Of a DNA stretch of 64,000 bases, positions 23,587 to 33,717 are shown one piece after another; position 1 is the first letter of the stretch; each line of letters begins with the position of its first letter. The DNA comes from Alphaproteobacteria bacterium. GTDB taxonomy: Bacteria; Pseudomonadota; Alphaproteobacteria; Rhodobacterales; Rhodobacteraceae. Position numbers and translations under genes: made by a program. Where the stretch lies: contig JAUIAS010000001.1 of the NCBI GenBank assembly GCA_030425395.1, forward strand, positions 62,001-126,000, in the 5' to 3' direction. The notes under the pieces were generated by a model. The model had not been told where the DNA came from and ran no database searches. It saw only the letters and a program-made list of their open reading frames with translations.

Positions 23587-24843
23587 TTACCTGTCCTCCT
23601 CTAACTTGATGGTTGCCAATAGACCGATAGCCACGGCCTTGAGAATGCAGGGAACCCCTGCGTATAGAAGGCTCAACGCCCAGAGTGCCTGCGGGGTATT
23701 CGTGTGGGATGGACCACCGGAAAACCCGACCGCGTCCAGCGCGGGCAACAAAGTGACGGCGGCAAGCGCCAGCGTGAACTTGGAAACAAAGCTCCACAGC
23801 CCAAAGGCTTCCGATGCGCTGGGATCAACCTTGGCCATGCGCGCCGAAAACAGTGCAGGTAAAATCGTCATGTCCGCCCCAAGCGCGGCGCCCGAAATCA
23901 CGCAGATCAGCGTAAACACAAGCCAATCACCCGGTCCCAGCATCAGCGCCAGACTGAAGGCGGCAATGGACAAGAACATCGCTCCGAACAGGACGCGCTG
24001 CATACCCAGAGCCTCGGCCAGCTTGGTCCAGACCGGAGCCGCAAGAGCCGCCGAAAGGAAAAACGCCAACAGCAAGACGCCCTCCAGCCCCGGCGCATCA
24101 AGGCGTGTTTCGACAAAGAACAAAAACAGGGTTGAACTGACCGCGACGGGGGCCGCATTGACCAGCGCGACACCAAGCAATCTGCGCGCGACCTTGTCCC
24201 CCAACACCCGGGCAAAACCGCCGGGCTCCGACACCACACCGGTGCCAATCCACTCACGCGCCATGGCCACTCCTCCGGCCATGCACAGGCCGACAAAACC
24301 AAGGGCAAACAAGGCGTAAGGTGTCTCAGACGCGCGCCCAAGGACGACAGGCGCGATCGCGGCGACACACACACCGGCCAAAGCCCCGGTTTCGCGCCAT
24401 CTCGCCACCGCCAAATGACCATTTGGTCCCAGTTGCCCGGCCTTCTCCACGCCTTGGGCATAGAAACAAATTGTCAGAAAACTGAACGCCGAAAAAACCA
24501 GCGTTAACGTCAGAGCAAACCACCACAGTGGTGCGACAGGCGGCGTAACGGCAAACAGCCCCACCATCCCCAGAGCGAGACACCCCATTGCCACGGCAAC
24601 CGAAACAGCGCGGCGGTGGCGCAATCGTTGGGCGATGCGTCCCAACAACGGATCTTGCACAACATCCAGAAGACGCAGCCCAAACAGCACCGATCCCAAC
24701 GCCGCAAGGCTCACACCATATGTATCGACATAGAATTTCGGTGCGTGGATATAAAGCGGTAGCCCCGCTGACGCCAAAACCGCGGCAAACAGCGCATAGG
24801 CTGGTAACCGGTCAAACCCCGGCCTATCCGCGATGACTGTCAT
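23587..24843 (-). CDS. MFS transporter of the GPH sugar/cation symporter type
   Basis: 418 aa with about twelve hydrophobic helices; LFGLRLLDVVQDPLLGRIAQRLRHRR near residues 48-73 is the GPH/MelB-like loop (RxxDxxxDPxxG pattern). Start at 24843 overlaps the DUF1365 stop by 4 bases (ATGA), preferred over the longer frame that begins at 24924. It is in the RpoE-linked operon; the homologous position in R. sphaeroides carries a similar transporter. It may move a lipid-derived or oxidised compound (inference); the substrate is not known. Confidence 0.87.
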   Translation of the reverse strand: MTVIADRPGFDRLPAYALFAAVLASAGLPLYIHAPKFYVDTYGVSLAALGSVLFGLRLLDVVQDPLLGRIAQRLRHRRAVSVAVAMGCLALGMVGLFAVTPPVAPLWWFALTLTLVFSAFSFLTICFYAQGVEKAGQLGPNGHLAVARWRETGALAGVCVAAIAPVVLGRASETPYALFALGFVGLCMAGGVAMAREWIGTGVVSEPGGFARVLGDKVARRLLGVALVNAAPVAVSSTLFLFFVETRLDAPGLEGVLLLAFFLSAALAAPVWTKLAEALGMQRVLFGAMFLSIAAFSLALMLGPGDWLVFTLICVISGAALGADMTILPALFSARMAKVDPSASEAFGLWSFVSKFTLALAAVTLLPALDAVGFSGGPSHTNTPQALWALSLLYAGVPCILKAVAIGLLATIKLEEDR

Positions 24844-25601
24844 CCTTTCGACACTTCTTGTTGCGGCGGGGTCGGGCGAACGCGATAACGCGCTCCCTTC
24901 CACCAAAGCTTGGCGGCCTGCCAATGGATCAGGCCGAGCACCCGCCGTGATCCGAACGGACGGCGCAATGCAGCAAAGAGAATGCTCTTGTTACTAAGAG
25001 GCTTTGCATCGCCATACAGGGTCGCAATCAACCCGCCATTGCCTTGCTTGTAGTCAATCCACACACCGATCCTGTCAGGTCGGATATCAAAGCGGAATTC
25101 GTAACCACCTTCGATTGGTTGAAATGGCGAGACATAAAAAATCTTGCTGGCCTGCAACCTGTCTTCGGCGCGGATCACGCTGAAGTCCGCGTGATGGCAT
25201 AAATAGGAGTGGCGTTCGCCAAAGGTATTCGTGACCTCTGAAATTACCGCGTAAAGAGCATCGTCCCCGTTAAAGCACAGCCAAAAGCTGACCGGGTTGA
25301 AAACATGCCCCCAGAACCTGGGTTGGGTCAGAAGCTTGATCCGCTTCGGCTGCGGTATGCCGTTGCTATCGAGAACCTCACGCACCCAGTCCGCGCCGCG
25401 GCCCGCACCGGGTGTGCCGCCATGGTCGCTATCATGAACCGACGCGATGCCACGCCTGTTTCGACCAAACAAACGGGGACCGCCCACATCGGCTTCGGCA
25501 TCCAACAACACATAGTCGATGGAGTAGCGAAACGCGTTGCGGATCGCCCCCTTTCGCCCATGAAAGGTCTGGCCCGCGATATGGTCGACGCCAGATGTCA
25601 T
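24840..25601 (-). CDS. DUF1365 family protein (cyclopropane/furan fatty-acid locus type)
   Basis: 253 aa. DUF1365 signatures: RIKLLTQPRFWGHVFNPVSFW, VISEVTNTFGERHSYL and a C-terminal ARYRVRPTP. Proteins of this family are repeatedly encoded beside a flavin oxidase and a fatty-acid methyltransferase; in R. sphaeroides the corresponding gene belongs to the RpoE regulon and has been linked to furan fatty acid formation or ChrR turnover (recalled, not checked). Its ATG overlaps the flavin-oxidase stop, and its own stop overlaps the MFS start. The biochemical role is unproven. Confidence 0.88.
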   Translation of the reverse strand: MTSGVDHIAGQTFHGRKGAIRNAFRYSIDYVLLDAEADVGGPRLFGRNRRGIASVHDSDHGGTPGAGRGADWVREVLDSNGIPQPKRIKLLTQPRFWGHVFNPVSFWLCFNGDDALYAVISEVTNTFGERHSYLCHHADFSVIRAEDRLQASKIFYVSPFQPIEGGYEFRFDIRPDRIGVWIDYKQGNGGLIATLYGDAKPLSNKSILFAALRRPFGSRRVLGLIHWQAAKLWWKGARYRVRPTPPQQEVSKG

Positions 25602-26902
25602 TCGGCGGCCACCGCTGGCGCTATGCTGCTACGGTTCATTGCCTCGACAACCTCTACCGCACTGGACAGACCGTCTTCGTGAAAGCCGTTGCGCATCCAA
25701 GCACCACAGAACCATGTGTTGTTGGTGCCGTTGAAAGCGCGCACCTTGTCCTGTGCCGCCAGCGCAGCAAGATCATACACCGGATGGCGCAGCGTCACCT
25801 GATCGTAAATCAGGTCTTCGCGGATCGTCCTCTTGGTATTCAGCGTCACGAAATGCGGATCATCATGCGGGATCGGCTGAAGGTTGTTCATCCAATAGGT
25901 CAGATCAATGCGATCAGACTGCGCGTTGCGGTCTTCGGTATAGACCCAGCTTGCCCAGGTCTTGCGCCGCCTCGGCATGATGGATTGATCGGCATGAAGC
26001 ACGATATCGTTCGGTTGGTATGCGACAGCCCCCAGCGCGGCGCGTTCCTGTTCTGAAGCGTCAGACAACATGCGCAGGCTGTCATCGGAATGCGTGGCAA
26101 AGACCACTTCGTCGAAATATTCCCATTCGCTACCGTGAGTGCGCAGTTCAACCCCTACACCTGGTCGGCGCACTCCCGCGATAGGGGAACCCAACCGCAG
26201 GTCAACCGATTTGCGACGCAGACCGGCCTCAAGCCGCCGGACATATTCCTGCGAGCCACCCTTGACGGTGAACCACTGATGCTGGCCCGTGTGATGCAAC
26301 AAAGCATGGTTCTCAAAAAACTGAACCATCGCGTGGGCAGGGAAATCCATGATTTTTTCGGTTGGCGTGGACCAGATCGCCCCGGACAAAGGCAACAGGT
26401 AGAAATCACGAAACCAAGGTCCGGATCCGAGGCGCTCAAGGAACTGCGCGATGGTCATTCCGGGATCGCTTTCGACAAGCTCAAGCGCTTTGGCATTGAA
26501 CCGCATGATGTCGCGCAACATGCGCCAGAAGGCAGGCCGTGCCAGATTGGAGCGTTGGGCAAAAATCGCATCCAGACTGTGCAGCCCGTATTCTATCCTG
26601 CCCCCGTCGATTGACGCGCCAAAGCTCATATTGCTTTCGACAACAGGCACGTCCAATTCATCGAACAACGCCGCGAGATGGGGATAATTGGCATAGTTGA
26701 ACACAATGAACCCGGTATCCACCGGCTGATCGCTACGTTTGCCCGCCATGATCGTGCGCGCATGCCCTCCAAGGCGCGGCTCGGCCTCAAACAGCGTAAC
26801 GCGATGGGTATCGGCCAGCTTGTGCGCTGCCCCCATCCCCGAAATTCCCGCCCCGATCACCGCGACTTTCTTTGATGCGCCTGCACCTGCTTCGAATGGC
26901 AT
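25598..26902 (-). CDS. FAD-dependent amine-oxidase-like oxidoreductase (RpoE-linked)
   Basis: 434 aa. N-terminal FAD-binding GAGISGMGAAHKLADTHRVTLFE (GxGxxG plus terminal E) and RLGGHART, then the amine-oxidase-like substrate domain. First gene of the five-gene operon; it diverges from rpoE across a 205-base gap. Start at ATG 26902 (MPFEAGAG) is preferred; a GTG at 26935 would extend it into the probable promoter. Homologous flavoproteins at this locus in R. sphaeroides take part in the singlet-oxygen response and, as I recall, in methylated furan fatty-acid synthesis; no fatty-acid methyltransferase gene is present here in the operon, so it would have to be elsewhere. Confidence 0.88.
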   Translation of the reverse strand: MPFEAGAGASKKVAVIGAGISGMGAAHKLADTHRVTLFEAEPRLGGHARTIMAGKRSDQPVDTGFIVFNYANYPHLAALFDELDVPVVESNMSFGASIDGGRIEYGLHSLDAIFAQRSNLARPAFWRMLRDIMRFNAKALELVESDPGMTIAQFLERLGSGPWFRDFYLLPLSGAIWSTPTEKIMDFPAHAMVQFFENHALLHHTGQHQWFTVKGGSQEYVRRLEAGLRRKSVDLRLGSPIAGVRRPGVGVELRTHGSEWEYFDEVVFATHSDDSLRMLSDASEQERAALGAVAYQPNDIVLHADQSIMPRRRKTWASWVYTEDRNAQSDRIDLTYWMNNLQPIPHDDPHFVTLNTKRTIREDLIYDQVTLRHPVYDLAALAAQDKVRAFNGTNNTWFCGAWMRNGFHEDGLSSAVEVVEAMNRSSIAPAVAAE

Positions 26903-26935
26903 GCCAACTGTTTCCCGAATTGATGGTCTATACAC

Positions 26936-26965
26936 AGTCTACGAAGCAGATCGGAAATCGGATGC
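26936..26965 (-). promoter_or_regulatory. Candidate RpoE-type promoter for flavin-oxidase operon
   Basis: On the minus strand GCATCC (complement of 26960-26965) and CGTAGA are spaced by 16 bases, a 4/6 match to the TGATCC -35 box seen on the other strand at 26990. It is about 40 bases upstream of the chosen ATG. If functional, RpoE would drive both arms of the locus. Confidence 0.4.
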
Positions 26966-26989
26966 AAAAGAAAATGCTTGTTTTATTTG

Positions 26990-27019
26990 TGATCCGCTTA
27001 ATCGACCCATGCGTAAGAA
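26990..27019 (+). promoter_or_regulatory. Candidate RpoE (ECF11-type) autoregulatory promoter
   Basis: TGATCC at 26990-26995 and CGTAAGAA at 27012-27019 are separated by 16 bases, which fits the TGATCC/CGTA-type promoter recognised by RpoE sigma factors paired with ChrR in R. sphaeroides (recalled consensus). Transcription would start around 27025, leaving a leader of about 80 bases before rpoE. Confidence 0.6.
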
Positions 27020-27107
27020 TTGTATGTTGATCACCGCTGATCCAATCTCTAGCAACCAAGCAACGGCGTGGCGGATGCATTCGCCTGGCGCAGCGGAGCA
27101 GCGAAAC

Positions 27108-27659
27108 GTGACGACGACGACCTCCAGCTCCTCAATGGAGTGGGCAGAACATGTTGAAAGGATAAGGGACTGCAAGGACCAGCAGGCCTTTGCCGAACTC
27201 TTTGGCCATTTCGCACCGCGCGTGAAAGCCTTTCTGATCAAATCCGGTGCTGACGCCAGTCTGGCCGAGGAATGCGCTCAGGAAGTAATGGCGACCCTTT
27301 GGCACAAGGCCCATTTGTTTGATCCTTCTCGTGCATCGGTGGCCACTTGGGTGTTTACGATCGCCCGAAACCGCAGGATCGATGTGCTGCGCAAACAAAG
27401 GCGGCCCGACCCCGAGGATTTGCCATGGGGCCCCGAGGCCGACCCGGATCAGGAAGATGTCCTGACCTTGCAACAAGAAAGCCAGCAGTTGCGCGAAGCC
27501 TTGTCGCAATTGCCAGTGGCGCAAAAAGAACTGATCGAAAAGGCCTATTTCGGGGACCTGACGCACAGCGAAATCGCCTCGCAGACCGGGCTCCCCCTTG
27601 GCACGATCAAATCGCGGATTAGGTTGGCGCTTGAAAGGTTGCGCCACGCAATGAAATGA
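27108..27659 (+). CDS. rpoE: ECF sigma factor RpoE (singlet-oxygen response, ChrR-partnered)
   Basis: 183 aa. Sigma region 2 (ECAQEVMATLWHKAHLFDPS, ATWVFTIARNRRIDVLRKQ) and region 4 helix-turn-helix (GDLTHSEIASQTGLPLGTIKSRIRLALERLR, in pieces) are clear; region 3 is absent, as in ECF factors. The start is probably GTG 27108 (GGAG nine bases upstream); ATG 27135 would give 174 aa. The stop lies inside the beginning of chrR. ChrR, a zinc anti-sigma factor, holds RpoE inactive until singlet oxygen or related stress. The gene diverges from the flavin-oxidase operon. Confidence 0.92.
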   Translation: MTTTTSSSSMEWAEHVERIRDCKDQQAFAELFGHFAPRVKAFLIKSGADASLAEECAQEVMATLWHKAHLFDPSRASVATWVFTIARNRRIDVLRKQRRPDPEDLPWGPEADPDQEDVLTLQQESQQLREALSQLPVAQKELIEKAYFGDLTHSEIASQTGLPLGTIKSRIRLALERLRHAMK

Positions 27660-27667
27660 GACCAAAG

Positions 27668-28324
27668 ATGACTGCTACGATAAACCACCACCCCAGCGAC
27701 GAGGTTCTCTTGTCCTACTCCGCAGGCGGGCTTGCCGAGGCGTTCAACCTGATGATCGCCACGCATGTGTCGCTGTGCGACGAGTGCCGGGCGCGCGTGG
27801 ACGCGTTTGATACCCTTGGTGGCGTGCTTCTGGATAATGGCGATGTGGAAACCGCCGACGTCGGTGCAGATGCGCTGGCCAAGACTTTGGCTATGATCAA
27901 GGACGGCGATCCGACTCCGTCGATGCGCAAGAAATCCATTCCCGGCGTCCTGCCGCAACCACTTCAGGATTATGTCGGGGGCGACCTTGAAGCCATCAAA
28001 TGGCGATCGGTGGGAATGGGCGTCAAACAGGCAATACTGCCCACCAGCAAAGAGGCATCGGCGCGCCTGTTGTATATTCCGGCAGGGGCAGCGATGCCGG
28101 ATCACGGGCACCGGGGTCTGGAAATGACCATGGTCCTGCAAGGTGCGTTTCTGGATGATGGCGAACGATTTGGGCGTGGCGATGTGGAAACAGCAGATTG
28201 CGAACTGGAGCACACGCCGATCGCGGATTTCGGCGAGGACTGCATTTGCCTTGCCGTGACCGATGCTCCGCTTAAATTCAACAGTCTCATTCCGCGTCTG
28301 GCGCAACCGTTCCTGCGAATCTGA
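27668..28324 (+). CDS. chrR: ChrR zinc-binding anti-sigma factor / cupin protein
   Basis: 218 aa. N-terminal anti-sigma domain with the Zn ligands H/H, then HVSLCDECRA (H-x3-C-x2-C), and a C-terminal cupin domain with DHGHRGLEMT, ELEHTP and the EDCICLAV Cys-x-Cys. Both domains match ChrR. Start at 27668 (MTATINHHPSD) best matches the short N-terminus of known ChrR proteins; an ATG at 27656 that overlaps the rpoE stop (ATGA) is the alternative and would add four residues. It binds RpoE and releases it when singlet oxygen is sensed. It ends 3 bases before the convergent rmuC stop. Confidence 0.93.
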   Translation: MTATINHHPSDEVLLSYSAGGLAEAFNLMIATHVSLCDECRARVDAFDTLGGVLLDNGDVETADVGADALAKTLAMIKDGDPTPSMRKKSIPGVLPQPLQDYVGGDLEAIKWRSVGMGVKQAILPTSKEASARLLYIPAGAAMPDHGHRGLEMTMVLQGAFLDDGERFGRGDVETADCELEHTPIADFGEDCICLAVTDAPLKFNSLIPRLAQPFLRI

Positions 28325-28327
28325 TCT

Positions 28328-29554
28328 TTATTGAGCTGGCGGAGTGATCTGCGGGCCGGTGTTGTCCGGCTCGGGTGTCAGTTCCTCAAAATCGAAATTG
28401 TCCAACCGAGTCGCGCGCTTTCCTGCGCGTTCTGCAGCGGTTGTGATATCCTCGATATCCTTGCGGGCCTGACCAAAATGGGTGTTCAGCTTGTCGACTC
28501 GCTGCACCACCAGTTCCACATCGCGGTGCAATTGGCGCAGCGTCTTGCGGATCGCACCGGCCTGTTCACGCATGCGCGCATCCTTGAGGATCGCGCGCAT
28601 TGTATTGAGGGTCGCCATGCATGTGGTCGGTGACACGATCCATACCCGCGCAGAAAACCCTTCGCGCACGACATCTGAAAAATTGGCATGCAACTCCGCG
28701 TAGACGGCCTCGGATGGTAGAAACAGGATCGCCCCGTCAGCGGTTTCGCCTTCGATGATGTATTTTTCAGAAATTGCCCGAATATGCGCACGCAACGCGG
28801 TGCGCAGGGCACGGGCACAATCGGCCTTTTCGCGTTCTGTCGCTGCATTGCGCAAGGCTTCGTAGGATTCCAACGGGAACTTACTGTCGATGACAATAGG
28901 ACCGGGAGGGTTCGGTAGATGGATCAAGCAATCCGCACGCTTGCCGTTCGACAGTGTAGCCTGCCACGTAAAGCTGTCCGATGGCATCGCCTTGGCTACG
29001 ATATCATGAAGTTGGATTTCGCCGAATGCGCCGCGTGTCTGCTTGTTCGCAAGAATGTCCTGAAGAGACAGCACATCACCTGACAGCTTGGTAATATTGT
29101 CTTGCGCCTTGTCGATTGCAGCCAAACGTTCCTGAAGCTGGACCAAGGACGACGTCGTCTGTTTTGAACTGCCGTGCAGGGTGTCCTGCATACGCCTTTG
29201 CATTTCGGACAACGCATTTGCCGACTTCAAGGCATTCTCCGACAAGCGATCGTTCATCTGCTGTTGCACCGACGACAACCGCCGCTCCACCGTCTGGATG
29301 ACCTGTGTCTGTGCATTGGCCTGCGCGTCCGATACCGTCTGCAAGCCGCCTCGCAACTGCTCTTGGCCCATGGACAACTGCTGCACCTGCGTTCCCAGAT
29401 AGGCCATATGACCCGGCAGCTTGGCCGCCCGACTGGATGCACGTAGGACAGCGATCAGGACGACAAGCATCAATACAACGATGGCCACACCGATCAGCAC
29501 GAGGGCCACGACCGGATCATCCGCTGCAAGCTGGTAGGGTCCGATCTGTATCAT
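28328..29554 (-). CDS. rmuC: DNA recombination protein RmuC
   Basis: 408 aa: N-terminal membrane helix (16-40, [23 protein letters not shown] in part), a long coiled coil (about 60-170), then the RmuC nuclease-like domain ([73 protein letters not shown] in pieces). RmuC limits DNA inversions and is a restriction-endonuclease-fold protein. Its start overlaps the mutL stop by 4 bases; the two form a DNA-maintenance pair. Confidence 0.93.
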   Translation of the reverse strand: MIQIGPYQLAADDPVVALVLIGVAIVVLMLVVLIAVLRASSRAAKLPGHMAYLGTQVQQLSMGQEQLRGGLQTVSDAQANAQTQVIQTVERRLSSVQQQMNDRLSENALKSANALSEMQRRMQDTLHGSSKQTTSSLVQLQERLAAIDKAQDNITKLSGDVLSLQDILANKQTRGAFGEIQLHDIVAKAMPSDSFTWQATLSNGKRADCLIHLPNPPGPIVIDSKFPLESYEALRNAATEREKADCARALRTALRAHIRAISEKYIIEGETADGAILFLPSEAVYAELHANFSDVVREGFSARVWIVSPTTCMATLNTMRAILKDARMREQAGAIRKTLRQLHRDVELVVQRVDKLNTHFGQARKDIEDITTAAERAGKRATRLDNFDFEELTPEPDNTGPQITPPAQ

Positions 29555-31401
29555 GTCCGTCCGAACAGTCGTTCGATGTCTGACAGGCGCAATTCAACAT
29601 ATGTGGGACGGCCGTGGTTGCACTGGCCCGAATGCGGAGTAGCCTCCATTTCCCGCAACAGAGCGTTCATTTCCTCTGCACGCATACGCCGCCCGGATCG
29701 AATCGATCCATGGCAGGCAATGCGGCTCAGGATGGCTTCTATCCGCGCCTGAAGCATCAGCGATCCATCACCTTCGCGCAATTCATCCGCCAAATCGCGC
29801 AGCAGGGCGGGCGCGTTCACCTCGCCCAGAATCGCGGGAGTTTCGCGCACTGCAACTGCTGCTCCGCCAAAAGGTTCAATGCCAAGACCGAACGCATATA
29901 GATCATCGCTTACATCCAGAAGACGGCGGGCATCCTCTTCGGGGAGTTCCACGATTTCGGGGATCAGAAGGGCCTGCGCCGCAACCCCGTTTTCGCGCAT
30001 CTGTGCCTTGAGCCGTTCATAGACAAGCCGTTCATGCGCGGCATGCTGATCGACAATGACGATGCCTGTTTCAGTCTGGGCCACAATGTAGTTTTCGTGC
30101 ACCTGCGCCCGTGCCGTCCCAAGGGGCAGGCTTTCTGATGCCGGTTCATCCGATGGCTGTGCGTCCTCGGTCACTGGATCGACCCGCGCGGACCATGCCG
30201 GTCCGAGGTCGGCAAACCCCGGTGCCTGCGCCGCATGTGCCCCGGCCAGAACCCGTTGCGACGGCCGGTCCATCTGATAGACCCGCGCCGGGCCGGGTTC
30301 GGGTGGCCGTATCGCGCCCAGCGTCGCCTGAGAAACAGTTGTGGAGGCCCGGTGCCCTGCCTCGGCCAATGCATGACGCAGACCCGAAACAATCAGTCCA
30401 CGCACAGTGCCCGGGTCACGAAACCGCACTTCGGATTTCGCAGGGTGCACGTTGACATCCACCAATGTCGGATCGCAATCGACAAAAAGGGCAGCCGCAG
30501 GGTGCCGGTCACGGCTCAGGAAATCGAAATATGCAGCGCGCAATGCGCCATACAGCATCTTGTCACGCACGGGACGTCCGTTAACGAACAGGTATTGCTG
30601 AACTGCCGCGCCACGCGAATAGGTGGGCAGAGCCGCATAGCCATAAAGTCGGAACCCCTCGCGTTCCGCATCAATACGGATCGTGTTCTCGACAAATTCC
30701 CTGCCGATCACTCCACCAAGCCGCTGGTGTAGCGCGTCAAACAGCTCTCCCTGTTCGGCATTGACCCGAAACACCGTGCGACCGTCACTACCGCCTGACA
30801 CATCGGTCAGAGAAAAGCCCACCGAAGGTTCCGCCATTGCCAGCCGACGCACCACATCCGCGATTGCCTGCGCCTCAGCCCGATCGGTGCGCAGAAATTT
30901 CAGGCGTGCGGGCGTGGCATAGAACAGATCGCGCAGCTCAACGATCGTTCCCGAGCTCAAGGCTGCCGGCCGCACAGGGGCCATGACGCCACCATCCACG
31001 CGGATCTGCGCTGCCTCATGGCCTGCGGATCGGCTGGTCAGCGTCAGTCGTCCGACCGCCCCCAGAGAAGGCAATGCCTCACCGCGAAACCCGAAGGTAT
31101 GGATATTGAGCAGATCGGTTCCGTCAATCTTGGACGTGGCATGGCGGGCAAGGGCAAGTGGCAGATCATCACCGGCAATTCCGCATCCGTTGTCGGTGAC
31201 GCGGATCAGCGTTTTGCCACCATCGGCAATTTCTACCGCAATCCTGTCTGCACCCGCATCGACGGCATTTTCAATCAGCTCCTTGACGGCAGATGCCGGA
31301 CGTTCGACAACCTCACCCGCGGCAATGCGGTTGATCGCTGCCTCGTCCAATTGGCGGATTTGTGGGCGGGTTTCGCCGATATTGCGGTCTGCTACTTCCA
31401 T
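29551..31401 (-). CDS. mutL: DNA mismatch repair protein MutL
   Basis: 616 aa. N-terminal GHKL ATPase motifs ([26 protein letters not shown], in pieces; [23 protein letters not shown]) and a C-terminal dimerisation domain. [12 protein letters not shown] at residues 451-462 fits the DQHA(x)2E(x)4E metal motif of the endonuclease-proficient MutL type, supported by ACHGSIRSG and CNHGRP. MutL links MutS mismatch recognition to strand nicking. The start at 31401 ([20 protein letters not shown]) is likely; a start a few codons further in is possible. Confidence 0.95.
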   Translation of the reverse strand: MEVADRNIGETRPQIRQLDEAAINRIAAGEVVERPASAVKELIENAVDAGADRIAVEIADGGKTLIRVTDNGCGIAGDDLPLALARHATSKIDGTDLLNIHTFGFRGEALPSLGAVGRLTLTSRSAGHEAAQIRVDGGVMAPVRPAALSSGTIVELRDLFYATPARLKFLRTDRAEAQAIADVVRRLAMAEPSVGFSLTDVSGGSDGRTVFRVNAEQGELFDALHQRLGGVIGREFVENTIRIDAEREGFRLYGYAALPTYSRGAAVQQYLFVNGRPVRDKMLYGALRAAYFDFLSRDRHPAAALFVDCDPTLVDVNVHPAKSEVRFRDPGTVRGLIVSGLRHALAEAGHRASTTVSQATLGAIRPPEPGPARVYQMDRPSQRVLAGAHAAQAPGFADLGPAWSARVDPVTEDAQPSDEPASESLPLGTARAQVHENYIVAQTETGIVIVDQHAAHERLVYERLKAQMRENGVAAQALLIPEIVELPEEDARRLLDVSDDLYAFGLGIEPFGGAAVAVRETPAILGEVNAPALLRDLADELREGDGSLMLQARIEAILSRIACHGSIRSGRRMRAEEMNALLREMEATPHSGQCNHGRPTYVELRLSDIERLFGRT

Positions 31402-31453
31402 ACCGCTAGGTCTAGCATACCCAGCGCCGATTCTGCCACCGCTATCACACCGA

Positions 31454-32677
31454 TCAGCCGCCCGTAGCCTGACGATACCACGCCACGATCAGAGCGCGCT
31501 CTTCCTCTTCCATCCAGGTCATATTGGCCGGTGGCATACCTTGAGCCACACCCGACTGAAGATAGATATCACGAGCATGGCGCGCAATATCAGCGCCAGT
31601 TTCAAGCACCACGCCCTTGGGTGCCCAATGCAACCCGTCCCACACCGGTTCGCGGGCGTGACACATGCTGCACCGCCCCATAACGACGTCCTGCACATCT
31701 TCAAAATTGTCGGTCGCGGCGAATCTCTCGGTGCCCGGCACAAAGGCTGCGTCTTCTTCGGCATGATGGAGGGGTGCCGTGCTGAGCCAAACGATCAGGA
31801 TAAACAGAATGGTCGTAGCGAGCCACGTCCAGGTCGGACTGCCTTTGCGGGCATGTTGCGTGTTGAACCAATGGCGGATCGTCACCCCCATCAGGAACAC
31901 CAGCGACGCGATGATCCAGTTGTATTCCGACGAAAACGCCAACGGATAATGATTGCTGAGCATTAAAAAGATGACCGGCAAGGTCAGATAATTGTTATGC
32001 GTGCTACGCTGTTTCGCGATCTTGCCGTATTGCGGGTCCGGGCGATTGCCAGCAATCAGGTCCGCCACAACGATTTTCTGGTTCGGGATGATGATCATGA
32101 AAACGTTGGCCGACATGATCGTCGCGGTAAACGCCCCCAGATGCAGCAACGCCGCCCGTCCCGAAAACACCGAGACATAGAAATACGACATCGCGACCAG
32201 AACCCCAAACAGGGCAACCATAAGAACGGTTTGGTTGGCTTCGACAAACACCTTGCAAAGCGTATTGTAGACCACCCAACCAAATGCCAGCGACGCCACA
32301 GAAATCGCAATAGCCTGCCAACCCGACAGTTCCATCACGGACGGATCAATCAGGTAAAACTCGGCCCCCAAGTAATAGACAAGCACCATAAGCGCAAAGC
32401 CACTAAGCCATGTGGCATAGCTTTCCCATTTGAACCAAACCAGACCGTCAGGCATGTTCGACGGGGCAACCAAGTATTTCTGGATGTGATAGAAACCACC
32501 ACCGTGCACCTGCCATTCTTCGCCATCCGCACCAGTGGCAAGGTTGCGATCGCGGTGCAGACCAAGGTCAAGTGCAATGAAATAAAAGGATGATCCGATC
32601 CACGCGATAGCGGTGATCACATGCAGCCACCTGACTGCAAATTCCATCCATGCCCCAAAGGCCGCAAGATCATACAT
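31454..32677 (-). CDS. puuD: Urate hydroxylase PuuD (membrane domain plus cytochrome c)
   Basis: 407 aa. About eight hydrophobic spans form the DUF989 membrane domain ([20 protein letters not shown] near the N-terminus), followed by a cytochrome c domain with heme site CSMCH at residues 336-340 and a likely distal Met in [11 protein letters not shown]. PuuD oxidises urate to 5-hydroxyisourate with electrons passed to the respiratory chain, replacing soluble uricase. It is the first step of the urate cluster and faces a divergent LysR gene 103 bases away. Confidence 0.93.
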   Translation of the reverse strand: MYDLAAFGAWMEFAVRWLHVITAIAWIGSSFYFIALDLGLHRDRNLATGADGEEWQVHGGGFYHIQKYLVAPSNMPDGLVWFKWESYATWLSGFALMVLVYYLGAEFYLIDPSVMELSGWQAIAISVASLAFGWVVYNTLCKVFVEANQTVLMVALFGVLVAMSYFYVSVFSGRAALLHLGAFTATIMSANVFMIIIPNQKIVVADLIAGNRPDPQYGKIAKQRSTHNNYLTLPVIFLMLSNHYPLAFSSEYNWIIASLVFLMGVTIRHWFNTQHARKGSPTWTWLATTILFILIVWLSTAPLHHAEEDAAFVPGTERFAATDNFEDVQDVVMGRCSMCHAREPVWDGLHWAPKGVVLETGADIARHARDIYLQSGVAQGMPPANMTWMEEEERALIVAWYRQATGG

Positions 32678-32722
32678 AACGGGTGTCCCTGATTGGTTTG
32701 GTTGCAGGCTATACCGGCGGGC

Positions 32723-32767
32723 ACTGTTCTGTTAATTCAGTAAATCGACAGATAGTTTCAAAGAAAC
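32723..32767. promoter_or_regulatory. Dyads in puuD/LysR divergent gap
   Basis: ACTG (32723-32726) and CAGT (32738-32741) are spaced by 11 bases; GTTTC-AAA-GAAAC (32755-32767) is a perfect 5-3-5 dyad just upstream of the LysR gene. LysR proteins usually act on such divergent gaps, so these are candidate binding sites. The spacing of the first does not exactly fit the T-N11-A rule. Confidence 0.35.
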
Positions 32768-32780
32768 CCGAAAAACGGCC

Positions 32781-33686
32781 ATGGGATACGTCAACAACCT
32801 GAAAATGTTCGTGCGCGTCTATGAATTGGGCAGCATGAGCGCCGCCGCCCGGGATCTGCGCACCTCGCCTGCGGTTGCGTCAGCCCGGATTGCCGAGATT
32901 GAAAAACGTCTCGGCGTTCGCCTGTTTAACAGAACGACCCGCGCGCTCAGCGCGACGGAACATGGGAGGCTGTTCTATGGCGGTGCCTGCGAAGTTCTTG
33001 AGGCGATTGAAGCCGCGGAAGCCGCTGTCATGCAGGCAAGCCAGACGCCGCGTGGCACGATCTTTGTTGCAGCTCCCTTGGGTGTCGGCCGACGGTTTAT
33101 TGCGCCCGCCATCCCGGCCTTCAAAACTGAATACCCTCAAATCGACGTCCGTCTTCGTCTCAGCGACCGGATTGTGGACGTCACAGGCGAAGGACTGGAT
33201 CTCGCCTTTATCCTCGGGCCGCTTCCGGACAGCGATCTCAAGGTTCGTGTGGTGGCCGAATGTCCGCGCCTGTTGTGTGCGGCACCTGCGTATGTCGCGA
33301 CGCGTGGGATGCCCCGCGACGGCGAAGCGTTGCTGGCCGACAACCATGATTGCCTTAACCTGCGCTTTCCCGGCGCGCGTGAATTTCAGTGGACGCTGCA
33401 CACACATGACGGCCCTCGCCGTTTCGAAGTGCGCGGGCCGCTGGAAACTGATGACGGGGAGGTATTGACAGATTGGGCGCTCGCGGGATGTGGGATCATA
33501 ATGAAACCGGAATTCGAGGTGTCAGACCATCTGGCCTCTGGCGCTCTGGTCCCGGTGGCCACCGCCACACCACCTGTATCCACGCAGTTGGCTTGCCTGA
33601 CACCCAGTCGCAAGTATCGTGACCCCAAACTTCAGGCCTTTGCCGATTACATGATCACCATTTGCCGGGATGCGATCACACGGTAA
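32781..33686 (+). CDS. LysR-family transcriptional regulator
   Basis: 301 aa. N-terminal winged helix typical of LysR (MGYVNNLKMFVRVYELGSMSAAARDLRTSP, in pieces; VRLFNRTTRALSATEHGRLFY) and a C-terminal effector-binding domain. It is divergent from puuD and next to the urate cluster, so it may sense urate or a derivative and control the genes around it. Direct regulation is inferred only from position. Confidence 0.88.
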   Translation: MGYVNNLKMFVRVYELGSMSAAARDLRTSPAVASARIAEIEKRLGVRLFNRTTRALSATEHGRLFYGGACEVLEAIEAAEAAVMQASQTPRGTIFVAAPLGVGRRFIAPAIPAFKTEYPQIDVRLRLSDRIVDVTGEGLDLAFILGPLPDSDLKVRVVAECPRLLCAAPAYVATRGMPRDGEALLADNHDCLNLRFPGAREFQWTLHTHDGPRRFEVRGPLETDDGEVLTDWALAGCGIIMKPEFEVSDHLASGALVPVATATPPVSTQLACLTPSRKYRDPKLQAFADYMITICRDAITR

Positions 33687-33717
33687 TCCGCCAAGGTTTC
33701 AGAGCAACAAACGGATT

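Noticed and set aside
26739-27107. Longer rpoE reading frame starting at 26739
   Set aside because: It would run through the divergent promoters and the flavin oxidase gene; GTG 27108 fits ECF length and has a ribosome site.
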